DNA from: DAHUZL01 sp035533215
GTDB lineage: Bacteria > Chloroflexota > Dormibacteria > Aeolococcales > Bog-877
DNA length: 64,000 bases
Direction of reading: 5' to 3'
NCBI GenBank assembly: GCA_035533215.1
Contig: DATLUG010000025.1
Span: forward strand, 26,645 to 90,644
Made by a program: the position numbers and the translations under genes. Under the pieces are notes generated by a model. The model had not been told where the DNA came from, did not search any database, and was given only the letters and a program-made list of their open reading frames with translations. Below, piece after piece: positions 16,266 through 25,293 of the stretch (the stretch's first letter is position 1; every line of letters begins with the position of its first letter).

Positions 16266-17323
16266 CCACCACCGCCACCCCGCCGGCCGCGCCGCCGCCC
16301 GCCGCCGGGGCCCGCAACCGCCTGGGCCTGGGCCGTGACACCTACAAGGGCCTGCCCACCACCCTCTGCGCGGGCTGCGGCCACAACTCCATCAACAACC
16401 ACATCATCAAGGCTCTCTACGAGTCGGCGGTGCCCCCCCACCTGCTCGCCAAGATGAGCGGCATCGGCTGCTCCTCCAAGGCCACCGCCTACTTCGTCGA
16501 GTCCGCCCACGGGCTCAACGCGGTGCATGGCCGGATGCCCTCGATCACCACCGGCGCCAAGCTGGCCGACCGGGACCTGGTGATGGTGGGGATCAGCGGT
16601 GACGGTGACACCGCCAGCATCGGGCTCGGCCAGTACTGCCACCTCATCCGCCGCAACGTCGACTGCACCTACATCGTGGAGGACAACGGCGTCTACGGGC
16701 TCACCAAGGGACAGTTCTCGGCCACCGCCGACCTCGGGTCGATGCAGAAGAAGGGGCAGGTGAACGAGTTCGAGACCATCGACATCTGCGGCCTGGCGGT
16801 GCAGTTGGGAGCCTCCTTCGTCGCCCGCAGCTTCTCCGGCGACGGCAAGCAGCTGGTGCCGCTGCTGCGGGCCGCCCTGGCCCACCGGGGGACGGCGGTG
16901 CTCGACGTCATCAGCCCCTGCGTCACCTTCAACGACCACGAGGGCTCCACCAAGAGCTACGACTACGTCAAGGACCACGACGCCGTCCTCCAGGAGCTGG
17001 ACTTCGTCCCCGCCCCCCGGGAGATCCTCGCCGACTACCCGGAGGGGACCGCGACCACCGTGCGCTTCCACGACGGCTCGGAGGTGGTGCTGCGCAAGCT
17101 CGGCCGCGAGCACGACCCCCGCGACCGCCTGGCCGCGCTCCGCCTCGTCCAGGAGGGTCGCGATGCCGGCCAGCTGGTGACCGGCCTCCTGTACGTCAAC
17201 CCGGAGATGGCCGACCTGGCGGATCGCGAACACCTGCCGGCGGTGCCGCTGCGCGATCTGGGGGAGGCCGAGCTCCGTCTCAGTCGTGGGCAGTTCGAGG
17301 CCCTCTTGGCGGACTGGGCCTGA
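16262..17323 (+). CDS. korB: 2-oxoacid:ferredoxin oxidoreductase, beta subunit
   Basis: The 353-residue subunit carries the thiamine diphosphate site GISGDGDTASIG with downstream VEDNGVYGLTKGQ. Cysteines for the [4Fe-4S] cluster lie in LCAGCGH and GIGCSS near the N-terminus, with a later ISPCVTFND. These are the standard KorB elements. The ATG overlaps korA as ATGA, so the two are made together. No ferredoxin or delta subunit is adjacent. With the nearby citrate synthase and the fumC at 33.5 kb it supports a ferredoxin-linked oxidative TCA cycle (inference). Confidence 0.9.
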   Translation: MTTTATPPAAPPPAAGARNRLGLGRDTYKGLPTTLCAGCGHNSINNHIIKALYESAVPPHLLAKMSGIGCSSKATAYFVESAHGLNAVHGRMPSITTGAKLADRDLVMVGISGDGDTASIGLGQYCHLIRRNVDCTYIVEDNGVYGLTKGQFSATADLGSMQKKGQVNEFETIDICGLAVQLGASFVARSFSGDGKQLVPLLRAALAHRGTAVLDVISPCVTFNDHEGSTKSYDYVKDHDAVLQELDFVPAPREILADYPEGTATTVRFHDGSEVVLRKLGREHDPRDRLAALRLVQEGRDAGQLVTGLLYVNPEMADLADREHLPAVPLRDLGEAELRLSRGQFEALLADWA

Positions 17324-17411
17324 GCTGACGGGCCGCCGGCCCGACCAGCCGTCACCCGCATCAGGCCCGGGGTTCGTCGAGGGACCGCCCGGCGGGCTGA
17401 CACCACCGCCT

Positions 17412-17450
17412 TCTCAGGGTGGTCTCAGCCAGCTCTCAGGCACGTCTCAG
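17412..17450 (+). promoter_or_regulatory. Operator: four TCTCAG direct repeats with exact 11-bp period
   Basis: TCTCAG occurs at 17412, 17423, 17434 and 17445, one helical turn apart. That geometry is typical of sites bound head-to-tail by OmpR/PhoB-class response regulators. The last copy ends 22 nt before the first base of the -10, so the array occupies the -35 region, as in activator-dependent promoters. No -35 hexamer is present. Confidence 0.7.
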
Positions 17451-17471
17451 GTGGCGGCGGCGCGCCCGCCC

Positions 17472-17477
17472 TAGGCT
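17472..17477 (+). promoter_or_regulatory. -10 element downstream of the TCTCAG array
   Basis: TAGGCT, spaced from the array exactly as TACCGT is in the second unit. The predicted leader is about 57 nt and contains GGAG upstream of the ATG at 17541. Confidence 0.55.
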
Positions 17478-17540
17478 CGGGTCATCGACACCACGGCCAC
17501 CGGGACCTCTGCCGGGGCCACCACCGACGGAGACACCTCG

Positions 17541-18080
17541 ATGATTGGACTCAAGGCCCGCAGCATCCTCGTCGGCACCACCCTCCTGCTCGGCACCATC
17601 AGCGGCACCGCCGCGGTGTCGGCGGCGACGGTCAGCCACAGTGCGACCAACCACCGGCATCCGCGCCGCAACTTCTGGCGCTACTGGCACCGCACGCACC
17701 CCCGCAACCTCTACGTGGTGGAGAGCGACAGCGGCAGCGGCGGGCTGTTCGGCGAGGGCCAGCTAGTGGTCGAGACCGCATCCAAGCAGATGCTCACCAT
17801 CAATCTCGACCACATGTCCCGCGCCTTCCTCACCCGCGGGCTGGGGGGCCGCGATCGCGCTCGCATCGATCCCACCACCCTCGCCGCCGGCGACTTCGTG
17901 GTGGTGCGGAGCGAGATCATCGACGTTCGCAACGCGCTCTCGCCGAACCCCAACGGCGCGGTCCTGCTGGCAATCGTGATCGACGACACCGGCTTCAACC
18001 CGGCCAACCCGGCGACCGCCACGGCGACCCCGACCCCCGGTCCCTCCGCCACCCCCACGGCGACGCCCCCAGCCGCCTGA
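17541..18080 (+). CDS. Secreted protein with a single beta-rich (DUF5666-like) domain, copy 1
   Basis: The 179-residue product has a signal peptide (about residues 1-29, a hydrophobic core with TTLLLGTISGTAAV and an AxA end). A basic linker (HRHPRRNFWRYWHRTH) follows, then a domain GGLFGEGQLVVET to LAAGDFVVVRSEI that matches the pattern of DUF5666-type small beta-barrels, and a Pro/Thr-rich tail (TPTPGPSATPTATP) suggesting a wall-spanning or disordered end. It is paralogous to the next gene: both share GGLF, a Lys/Arg beta region, a GDxVVVR motif and a DTxFNxxxNPA end. The function is unknown; I do not recognise a named family with certainty. Confidence 0.7.
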   Translation: MIGLKARSILVGTTLLLGTISGTAAVSAATVSHSATNHRHPRRNFWRYWHRTHPRNLYVVESDSGSGGLFGEGQLVVETASKQMLTINLDHMSRAFLTRGLGGRDRARIDPTTLAAGDFVVVRSEIIDVRNALSPNPNGAVLLAIVIDDTGFNPANPATATATPTPGPSATPTATPPAA

Positions 18081-18094
18081 CCCACAGCCTTCCC

Positions 18095-18122
18095 GGGCGG
18101 CGCCGGTCGACCGGCGCCGCCC
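18095..18122 (+). terminator. Perfect 28-bp palindrome after copy 1
   Basis: The two 14-base arms (18095-18108 and 18109-18122) are exact reverse complements centred on GTC/GAC. In RNA this forms a strong hairpin, but no T run follows, so it would be a U-less terminator, a 3'-end stabiliser or a protein site. Confidence 0.55.
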
Positions 18123-18190
18123 CACCCATCCTGCCGAGCCGGAGCCCTCGCGCTCCGGCTCGGTTCGCGCCCCCGGCAAGCCGGCAGGGG

Positions 18191-18218
18191 CGCCAGCAAA
18201 CTTTCAGGCTCTTCTCAG
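18191..18218 (+). promoter_or_regulatory. Operator of copy 2: TTTCAG and TCTCAG with 11-bp period
   Basis: TTTCAG at 18202 and TCTCAG at 18213 are 11 bp apart, with a degenerate CGCCAG one turn further upstream at 18191. The distance from the last copy to the -10 is the same 22 nt as in copy 1, so the same regulator is expected to act on both. Confidence 0.65.
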
Positions 18219-18239
18219 GCAAGCCGGGCCGGGACCGCC

Positions 18240-18245
18240 TACCGT
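18240..18245 (+). promoter_or_regulatory. -10 element of copy 2
   Basis: TACCGT, positioned relative to the direct repeats exactly as TAGGCT is in copy 1. A leader of about 55 nt with GGAGG precedes the ATG at 18308. Confidence 0.55.
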
Positions 18246-18307
18246 GAGCCGAGAACCACCCGATCCCTCCCGGACCTCCCCCCGGGAACCCAGACGGAGG
18301 CCCCGCG

Positions 18308-18781
18308 ATGTCACCAGCGTTCGGACGGCGCACCCTCGGTGCGGCGACCATGCTGCTCTGCCTCGCCGGGGCCCCCAACGTCCTGGCGGCGACCCGGGCA
18401 CCGGCCCGGTCCGCCGCCAGGACGGACGCGACGTCCGTGGCTGTGGCCCCCGCGCCGCGGCTCAGCGGGCGGCCCCGCCCGCTGGCGATCGGCACCGTGG
18501 TGAGCGTCAGCGCCACCGGCGGCCTGTTCAACCGCGGCGTCCTGCAGCTCAAGCGCCCCAACGGCCGAGCCGTCCTGATCAGCCTCACGCCGTACACCAA
18601 AGCCTTCCAGTTCCGGGGCCGCGGTGCCCAGGTGCACCGGATCCCGGTCAGCGCACTCCTGCCGGGCGACGTGGTGGTGGTGAGGGGCCGCTCCATCCCC
18701 CACCGCGGGCCGGTGGCGGTGCTCATCTACGACACCAGCTTCAACGGCGGGGTCAACCCGGCGGCGGGCGCCCCCGGCTGA
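18308..18781 (+). CDS. Secreted protein with a single beta-rich (DUF5666-like) domain, copy 2
   Basis: The 157-residue product has a signal peptide (hydrophobic core TMLLCLAGAPNVLAA) and one domain running from GTVVSVSATGGLFNRG through VLISLTPYTKAF to ALLPGDVVVVRG, ending in DTSFNGGVNPA. The GTVxSVS start and GDxVVVRG end are typical of DUF5666-like repeats in secreted proteins of Gram-positives and Chloroflexota. Unlike copy 1 it lacks the Pro/Thr tail. The ATG has GGAGG 9 nt upstream. It is probably induced with copy 1 through the shared operator type. Its biochemical role is unknown. Confidence 0.7.
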   Translation: MSPAFGRRTLGAATMLLCLAGAPNVLAATRAPARSAARTDATSVAVAPAPRLSGRPRPLAIGTVVSVSATGGLFNRGVLQLKRPNGRAVLISLTPYTKAFQFRGRGAQVHRIPVSALLPGDVVVVRGRSIPHRGPVAVLIYDTSFNGGVNPAAGAPG

Positions 18782-18794
18782 GACACGGCTTCCC

Positions 18795-18823
18795 GGGCGG
18801 CGCCGCGCGGATCGGCGCTGCCC
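18795..18823 (+). terminator. Imperfect palindrome after copy 2
   Basis: Arms 18795-18805 and 18813-18823 pair over 11 positions with one G-T pair and a 7-nt loop. It begins with the same sequence as the palindrome after copy 1, so it was probably duplicated with the gene. No T run follows. Confidence 0.5.
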
Positions 18824-18902
18824 GTTCCCCAGCTCCCCCGCCGGGGCCCCGTCCGGGCCCCGGCGTTCTCCTCTCCAGGACCGCCCGGCCGCCCGCGGCC
18901 CG

Positions 18903-20453
18903 TCAGCCGTAGGCGTAGCCGTCGGGGAGGGGCCGGGGCGCCGACGGCCCCACGTAGATGGCCGACGGCCGGATCAGACGGTTGTGCTGGGCCTGCTCGC
19001 ACACCGCGGCGGTCCAGCCGGCGAGCCGCGAACAGGCGAAGGTCGGGGTGAACATGTCCCGGGGCACGCCGACGGTGTTCATCACCACGCCGGCGTAGAA
19101 CTCGACGTTGGTGTAGAGGCGGCGGCCGGGCTTCAGCTCGTGCAGCACCCGGAGCGCGGTGGCCTCCACCTCGCTGGCGAACTCGGCCTGGGCTCCCCCC
19201 AGCCGCAGCGCCACCTCGCGCAGGAGGGTGGAGCGGGGGTCGTCGGTCTTGTACACCCGGTGGCCGAACCCCATCAGCCGCTCGCCGCGCTCGATCTGCT
19301 CACGCAGCACCGCCTCGGCCCGGTCCGGGGTCCCGATGGCGTCGAGGGTGTCCAGCGCCCGGGACGGCGCCCCGCCGTGGAGGGGGCCGGAGAGGGCGCC
19401 GAGGGCGCCGACCACGGCCGCGCCGACGTCGGCGCCGGTGGAGGCGATCACCCGGGCGGTGAAGGTGGAGGCGTTGAAGCCGTGGTCCATGGTGAGGATC
19501 AGGTACTGCTCCAGCGCCCGCGCGGCCTCCGGCTCCGGCCGCCGGCCGGTGAGCAGCTGGAGGTAGGCGCCGGCGTAGCCGAGGTCGCGGTCGGCCTCGG
19601 CCGGGGGGTCGCCCCGGCGGGCCCGGTACTGGCGCAGGAGGACGACCGGGGCCACCGCGGTGAGGCGGACGGCGGCGTCCATCACCTCCGCGTGCCCGGC
19701 GTCCAGGGTCGGGCGCAGCCCGAGGCTGGTGGCGACGAGGGACAGTGAGGTCCTGAGCGCCGACAGCGGGGCGTACGGCTCGATCCGTGCCAGCGGAGCC
19801 AGCAGGGCCGCGACCGCTGGGGCCACCTCGCGCGCCGCCCGGGTGCGCGCGCGAAAGGCGGCCAGCTGGGCGGCGTCGGGCAGCTCGCCGATCAGGAGCA
19901 GGTGCCAGACCTGCTCGAACGAGCAGCGTCGGGCCAGCTCGGTGGCGTCGTAGCCGCGGTAGTGGAAGAACCCCTCCTCACCGCGGACGTCACCGATCGC
20001 GGTCTCGGCCACGGCCACCCCCTCCAGCCCGGGCGGGGCCACGGTGGGGGCCGAGCCGGCCGCCCTGACGTCTTCGATGTGGGCGACCCGGACGATATGC
20101 CGGATCGACAGCATCCCCACCAGCGTTCCCCGGTCCAGCACCGGCAGGTGGCGGAAGTGGTGCTCGCGGAAGATCTCCAGGGCGACCGCCACCGGGTTGT
20201 CGGCGGTGAGCGTCACCGGGCTGCTCGACATCAGCGCGCCGACCGGGGTCGAGGCGTCGAGCCCGGTGCCGAGCGCGCGGAGGAGGTCGCGCTCGCTCAC
20301 GATGCCCACCACCCGGTCGCTGGGATCGAGCACCGCGGCGGCTCCCACCTTGGCCCCGTCGAGGAGCCGCGCCAGCTCGGTGGCGGTCATCTCCGGTCGC
20401 GCCACCACCGGCGGCCGGTGCATCAGCTCGCGGACCGACACCGCTACGGTCAT
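18903..20453 (-). CDS. Citrate synthase with N-terminal CBS domain pair
   Basis: Condenses acetyl-CoA and oxaloacetate to citrate. The 516 residues begin with two CBS motifs (about 8-60, with VGAAAVLDPSDRVVGIVSERDL; about 68-125, with FRHLPVLDRGTLVGMLS), normally a Bateman module that binds adenine nucleotides. A citrate synthase fold follows from about residue 145. Catalytic His residues are visible in SGPLHGGAP and MGFGHRVYK. The third catalytic position, usually Asp in NVDFY, reads NVEFY here. The ATG at 20453 has GGAGG 7 nt upstream. The fusion suggests direct energy-charge control. A 2-methylcitrate synthase role is possible. Confidence 0.85.
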   Translation of the reverse strand: MTVAVSVRELMHRPPVVARPEMTATELARLLDGAKVGAAAVLDPSDRVVGIVSERDLLRALGTGLDASTPVGALMSSSPVTLTADNPVAVALEIFREHHFRHLPVLDRGTLVGMLSIRHIVRVAHIEDVRAAGSAPTVAPPGLEGVAVAETAIGDVRGEEGFFHYRGYDATELARRCSFEQVWHLLLIGELPDAAQLAAFRARTRAAREVAPAVAALLAPLARIEPYAPLSALRTSLSLVATSLGLRPTLDAGHAEVMDAAVRLTAVAPVVLLRQYRARRGDPPAEADRDLGYAGAYLQLLTGRRPEPEAARALEQYLILTMDHGFNASTFTARVIASTGADVGAAVVGALGALSGPLHGGAPSRALDTLDAIGTPDRAEAVLREQIERGERLMGFGHRVYKTDDPRSTLLREVALRLGGAQAEFASEVEATALRVLHELKPGRRLYTNVEFYAGVVMNTVGVPRDMFTPTFACSRLAGWTAAVCEQAQHNRLIRPSAIYVGPSAPRPLPDGYAYG

Positions 20454-20549
20454 GAGCGCCTCCGGCCGGACCCCCCGACGATCCGGGCCCGGTCCTGTGT
20501 CATCCTCCCACCCCGCGCCGGGCGGCTCGGGGCGGCCAGCATCCGCCGC

Positions 20550-20702
20550 TCAGTGCCGTTGGGGTCGGCCCCCCTCCGCGGCCGAGGTCCGGCGCTCGCT
20601 CTCGCCCGCTCGCCGGAACAACACGACCCACCCCACCAGGGAGCTCCCGGCGATGACAGCCAGCACGCCCAGGGAAATCGCGATCTGCCCCGCCGAGGTC
20701 AT
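20550..20702 (-). CDS. Small single-pass membrane protein (50 aa)
   Basis: The ATG at 20702 follows an excellent AAGGAGGT Shine-Dalgarno site, the strongest in this region, which is the reason for calling such a short gene. The product has one transmembrane helix (ISLGVLAVIAGSSLVGWVVLF) followed by a basic, polar tail (RRAGESERR). It precedes the CBS-citrate synthase on the same strand by about 95 bp. The function is unknown; membrane tethering or regulation of a neighbour is only a guess. Confidence 0.6.
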   Translation of the reverse strand: MTSAGQIAISLGVLAVIAGSSLVGWVVLFRRAGESERRTSAAEGGRPQRH

Positions 20703-20923
20703 GGACACCTCCTTCCGATCCGTTGATTCTACCGGGCGGCGGTGGGGCCGAGCCGTCCCGGGCGGCCGCGGGGTGGGGCGACGACGGACGGCGGTATGCT
20801 GGACCGACCGCGAGGGGCGATCCGCGATCCCGGTCCGGCGCGCGATCCGCCGTATGGCCCGGCCGTCGGAGGCGGCGGGGCGATGCGCAGCGTGGGACCG
20901 TCGGAGGTGAGCGCGATCGGAGC

Positions 20924-22153
20924 ATGGCGCCTGTGACCGAGGGCGGGGCCCGCGCCGCCCGCCGGGGGCCGCTGGCCGGCCTGCATCCAAGCGTCCTCGG
21001 GCTGGTGGCGGCGAGCTGCGTCGAGTGGGCCGGCGCCACCGCCGTTCTGCCGGTGCTCCCCCTCTTCATCCGCCACGGCGGCGCCTCGTACGCCCTGATC
21101 GGGGTGGTGATGGGTGCCTTCCTCGCCGCCAGCTTCGTCGTTCAGTACCCCCTCGGCCGGCTCTCCGACCGGGTCGGTCGGCGCGGCCCCCTGGTGCTCA
21201 GCCTGGGGCTCTACGCGGTGGTGACGGTCGTCTATGTCGTGCCCGTCGCCCCCCCCGTGTACATCCTGCTGCGGGCGCTCCAGGGCGCCGCCGCGGGCAC
21301 CACCCAGGTGGTCGCCCAGACCGTGGTCGCCGATCTGGTTCCGGTCGATCGCCGCGGCCGCGCCTATGGGCTCCTCAACGGGTCGCAGTTCGGCGGGATG
21401 GTGGTCGGTCCGGTGGCCGGCGCCCTCCTCTACACCCGCCAGCCGAGCCTGGTCTTCGTCGCCGCGGCGGTGGCGGCCCTGGCGGCGGCGGTGACGGTGG
21501 GCGTCACCGTCCCGCGGGGTCGCCCGCCCGCCCGCCCGCCTCAGCCCCGCCGGACCGGCGGCGAGGAGTCGCTGCGCCGGCGGGTGGTGCAGGGGGTGAT
21601 GGTGGTGTCGGCCGGGACCGGCCTCCTGATCGGCGTCTACGACGCCGACTGGAGCCTCCTGCTGCGATCGAAGGGCGCCCCGCCGTGGGAGGTCGGGCTC
21701 TCCTTCACCCTGTTCGCGCTGCCGCTGGTCGCGGCCTCATGGCCGGCGGGGTGGCTCGCCGACCACCGGGACCGCCGCTGGCTGGGCGGGCTGGCCCTCC
21801 TCGTCGGGTGCGCCTGCGCCGCGATCTACCCGTTCCTGCCGGCTCCGCCGTACCTGATGGCGCTCGGCGTGATCGAGGCGAGCGCCACCGCGATCGGGTT
21901 CCCGGCGGTGCTCTCCCTGCTGATGCAGACGGTCGGGACGGGCCGGGCGGGCCGCGCCCAGGGGATGGCCGGGAGCGCCCAGACCGGCGCCGCCGCGGTG
22001 GGGGCGACCGTCGGCGGCCTTCTGTTCGGTCTCGGGCCCTGGGCACCCTTCGTGGGCGCCGCCGCGGTGGTCGCCGCCATGACCGGCAGCCTGCCGTTCC
22101 TCTGGGGGTCAGCCGCCCGGTGGGCCCGGGCGGACCGGGCCCGGGCGACCTGA
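20924..22153 (+). CDS. Major facilitator superfamily transporter
   Basis: The protein of about 409 residues has 12 hydrophobic segments and the MFS loop 2-3 signature in GRLSDRVGRRGPLVLS. A basic central loop (RGRPPARPPQPRRTGG) separates two six-helix halves, and WLADHRDRRWLGG echoes the motif in the second half. Drug or small-metabolite export is typical for such proteins, but the substrate is unknown. The ATG at 20924 is tentative because no clear ribosome site is present; the frame is open upstream. It is convergent with acs. Confidence 0.8.
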   Translation: MAPVTEGGARAARRGPLAGLHPSVLGLVAASCVEWAGATAVLPVLPLFIRHGGASYALIGVVMGAFLAASFVVQYPLGRLSDRVGRRGPLVLSLGLYAVVTVVYVVPVAPPVYILLRALQGAAAGTTQVVAQTVVADLVPVDRRGRAYGLLNGSQFGGMVVGPVAGALLYTRQPSLVFVAAAVAALAAAVTVGVTVPRGRPPARPPQPRRTGGEESLRRRVVQGVMVVSAGTGLLIGVYDADWSLLLRSKGAPPWEVGLSFTLFALPLVAASWPAGWLADHRDRRWLGGLALLVGCACAAIYPFLPAPPYLMALGVIEASATAIGFPAVLSLLMQTVGTGRAGRAQGMAGSAQTGAAAVGATVGGLLFGLGPWAPFVGAAAVVAAMTGSLPFLWGSAARWARADRARAT

Positions 22154-22182
22154 GCGGGCGAACCCCGCCGCCGGCCAAGAGC

Positions 22183-24147
<1,965 letters not shown>

Positions 24148-24254
24148 CTGCCGCCCTCCGCGACCCCTGCCGACTGCTGGCATCCTATCCGCCCACCGCC
24201 AGCGCGGGCGAGCGCTCCCCCCGATCGGCCCTGCTCCCCCGGGGGGCGCGGCCC

Positions 24255-25234
24255 TCAGGAGCCGGCGCTGACCTCGGCAATGTTGCAAAGCGGGCGGCCC
24301 CTCAGCCGGCTCCGCACCTGGTCACAGAAGAGCCGGGCGCTGCGCTCGCCGAACCGCGGAGAGGACCAGCTGGTGTGCGGGTGACGAGGACGCCCGGGGT
24401 GGACCACCGCACCGACGTCGCCGGCAGCGGCTCCTCGTCGGGCGCGTCGAGGTGGGCTGCGGCGGGGCGTCCGAGGGCGAGGCCCGCCAGCAGCGCCGGC
24501 TGGTCGACCGGCCGCCCCCGAGCGACGTTGACCACCACCGACCCGGGCGCCAGCGCCCGCAGCACCGCCCCACCCACCAGCCCCCGCGTGGCCGCGGTCA
24601 GGGGCGGCCACGACCAGCGCGTCGGCGCCGTCGCAGGCGGCCGCGAGCCCGTCGGGGCCGTTCACCCGGTCGACGCCGGCGGGCACCCCCCGCCCGGCGT
24701 CGCGGCGGACCCCCACCTCGTCCGGCCCGAACGGTGCGAGCCGGAGCGCCACCGCGGAGCCGAGCGTGCCCAGGCCGAGGATCACCCCCCGGACGTCCCG
24801 GAGCTCGCGGAGGTCGGGGGCCCACCACCGGCGGTCGCGGTGCTGGCCGGCGAGGTCGGGCAGGCGCTTGGCATGGGCGAGCAGGCACGCCACCACCAAC
24901 TCGAAGATGGGCAACGCGCTGATCCCCACCCGGTGGTCACGGTGAGGCCGGATCGGCCCCCGATCGCGTCCCGGAGCTGGTCGATCCCGGCCGCGCTGGT
25001 GTGCCGCCAGCTCACCTCCGGGTGCGCGTCGAGCGCCCGCGCCACGGCGTCCGGCTCACCGAAGCAGTGCCAGACGACGTCCAGCGCGATGGATGGCCGC
25101 CCACCACCGGCGGCGTCCGGCGTGATCAGCTCCAGGCGGTCCTCTAGGAGGGCGGCCTGGACGAAGGCGAGCGCCTCCGCCGGCAGCTCACCGACGACGA
25201 GGCAGCGCAGGGGTCGGGCTCGATCGCTCGCCAC
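24255..25234 (-). pseudogene. D-2-hydroxyacid dehydrogenase, frame broken three times
   Basis: From GTG 25234 (GGAGGA about 10 nt upstream) the N-terminal domain reads RCLVVGELPAEALAFVQ, then WRHTSAAGIDQLRD. After a break near 24930 the NAD domain continues in another frame (VGISALPIFELV, GVILGLGTLGSAVALRL). After one near 24605 it continues as VVVNVARGRPVDQPALL and LDAPDEEPLP. A last break near 24375 restores PHTSWSSPRFGERSARLF with the catalytic His. All family landmarks are present. The breaks at 24930 and 24375 need one added base and the middle one needs the opposite shift. Either a recent pseudogene or uncorrected assembly errors. Confidence 0.72.
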
Positions 25235-25281
25235 GGTGGGGCTCCTCCGAGCGCTGACCGACGGGCTCCGCACGCCGCCGC

Positions 25282-25287
25282 CATGAT
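25282..25287 (+). promoter_or_regulatory. -10 element of a leaderless promoter for the rhodanese gene
   Basis: CATGAT ends 6 nt before the ATG at 25294. The identical hexamer and spacing occur before the prephenate dehydratase start at 60040. Confidence 0.45.
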
Positions 25288-25293
25288 GGTCGC

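Larger units (their letters stand above)
17412..18823 (+). repeat. Tandem duplication of a complete transcription unit (operator, promoter, secreted-protein gene, terminator-like palindrome)
   Basis: Two consecutive units (about 17412-18122 and 18191-18823) share the same order: TCTCAG-type direct repeats with 11-bp period, a -10 beginning 22 nt after the end of the last repeat, a leader of roughly 55-60 nt, a paralogous secreted-protein gene, and a GC-rich palindrome introduced by the same 17-base sequence starting CTTCCCGGG. The proteins have diverged strongly, so the duplication is old or under selection for divergence. Confidence 0.7.

Noticed and set aside
17412..17450. The NarL-type regulator at 35.5 kb as the protein binding the TCTCAG array
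   Set aside because: NarL/FixJ proteins generally bind inverted heptamers; 11-bp head-to-tail repeats fit winged-helix OmpR/PhoB regulators, none of which is in the window.
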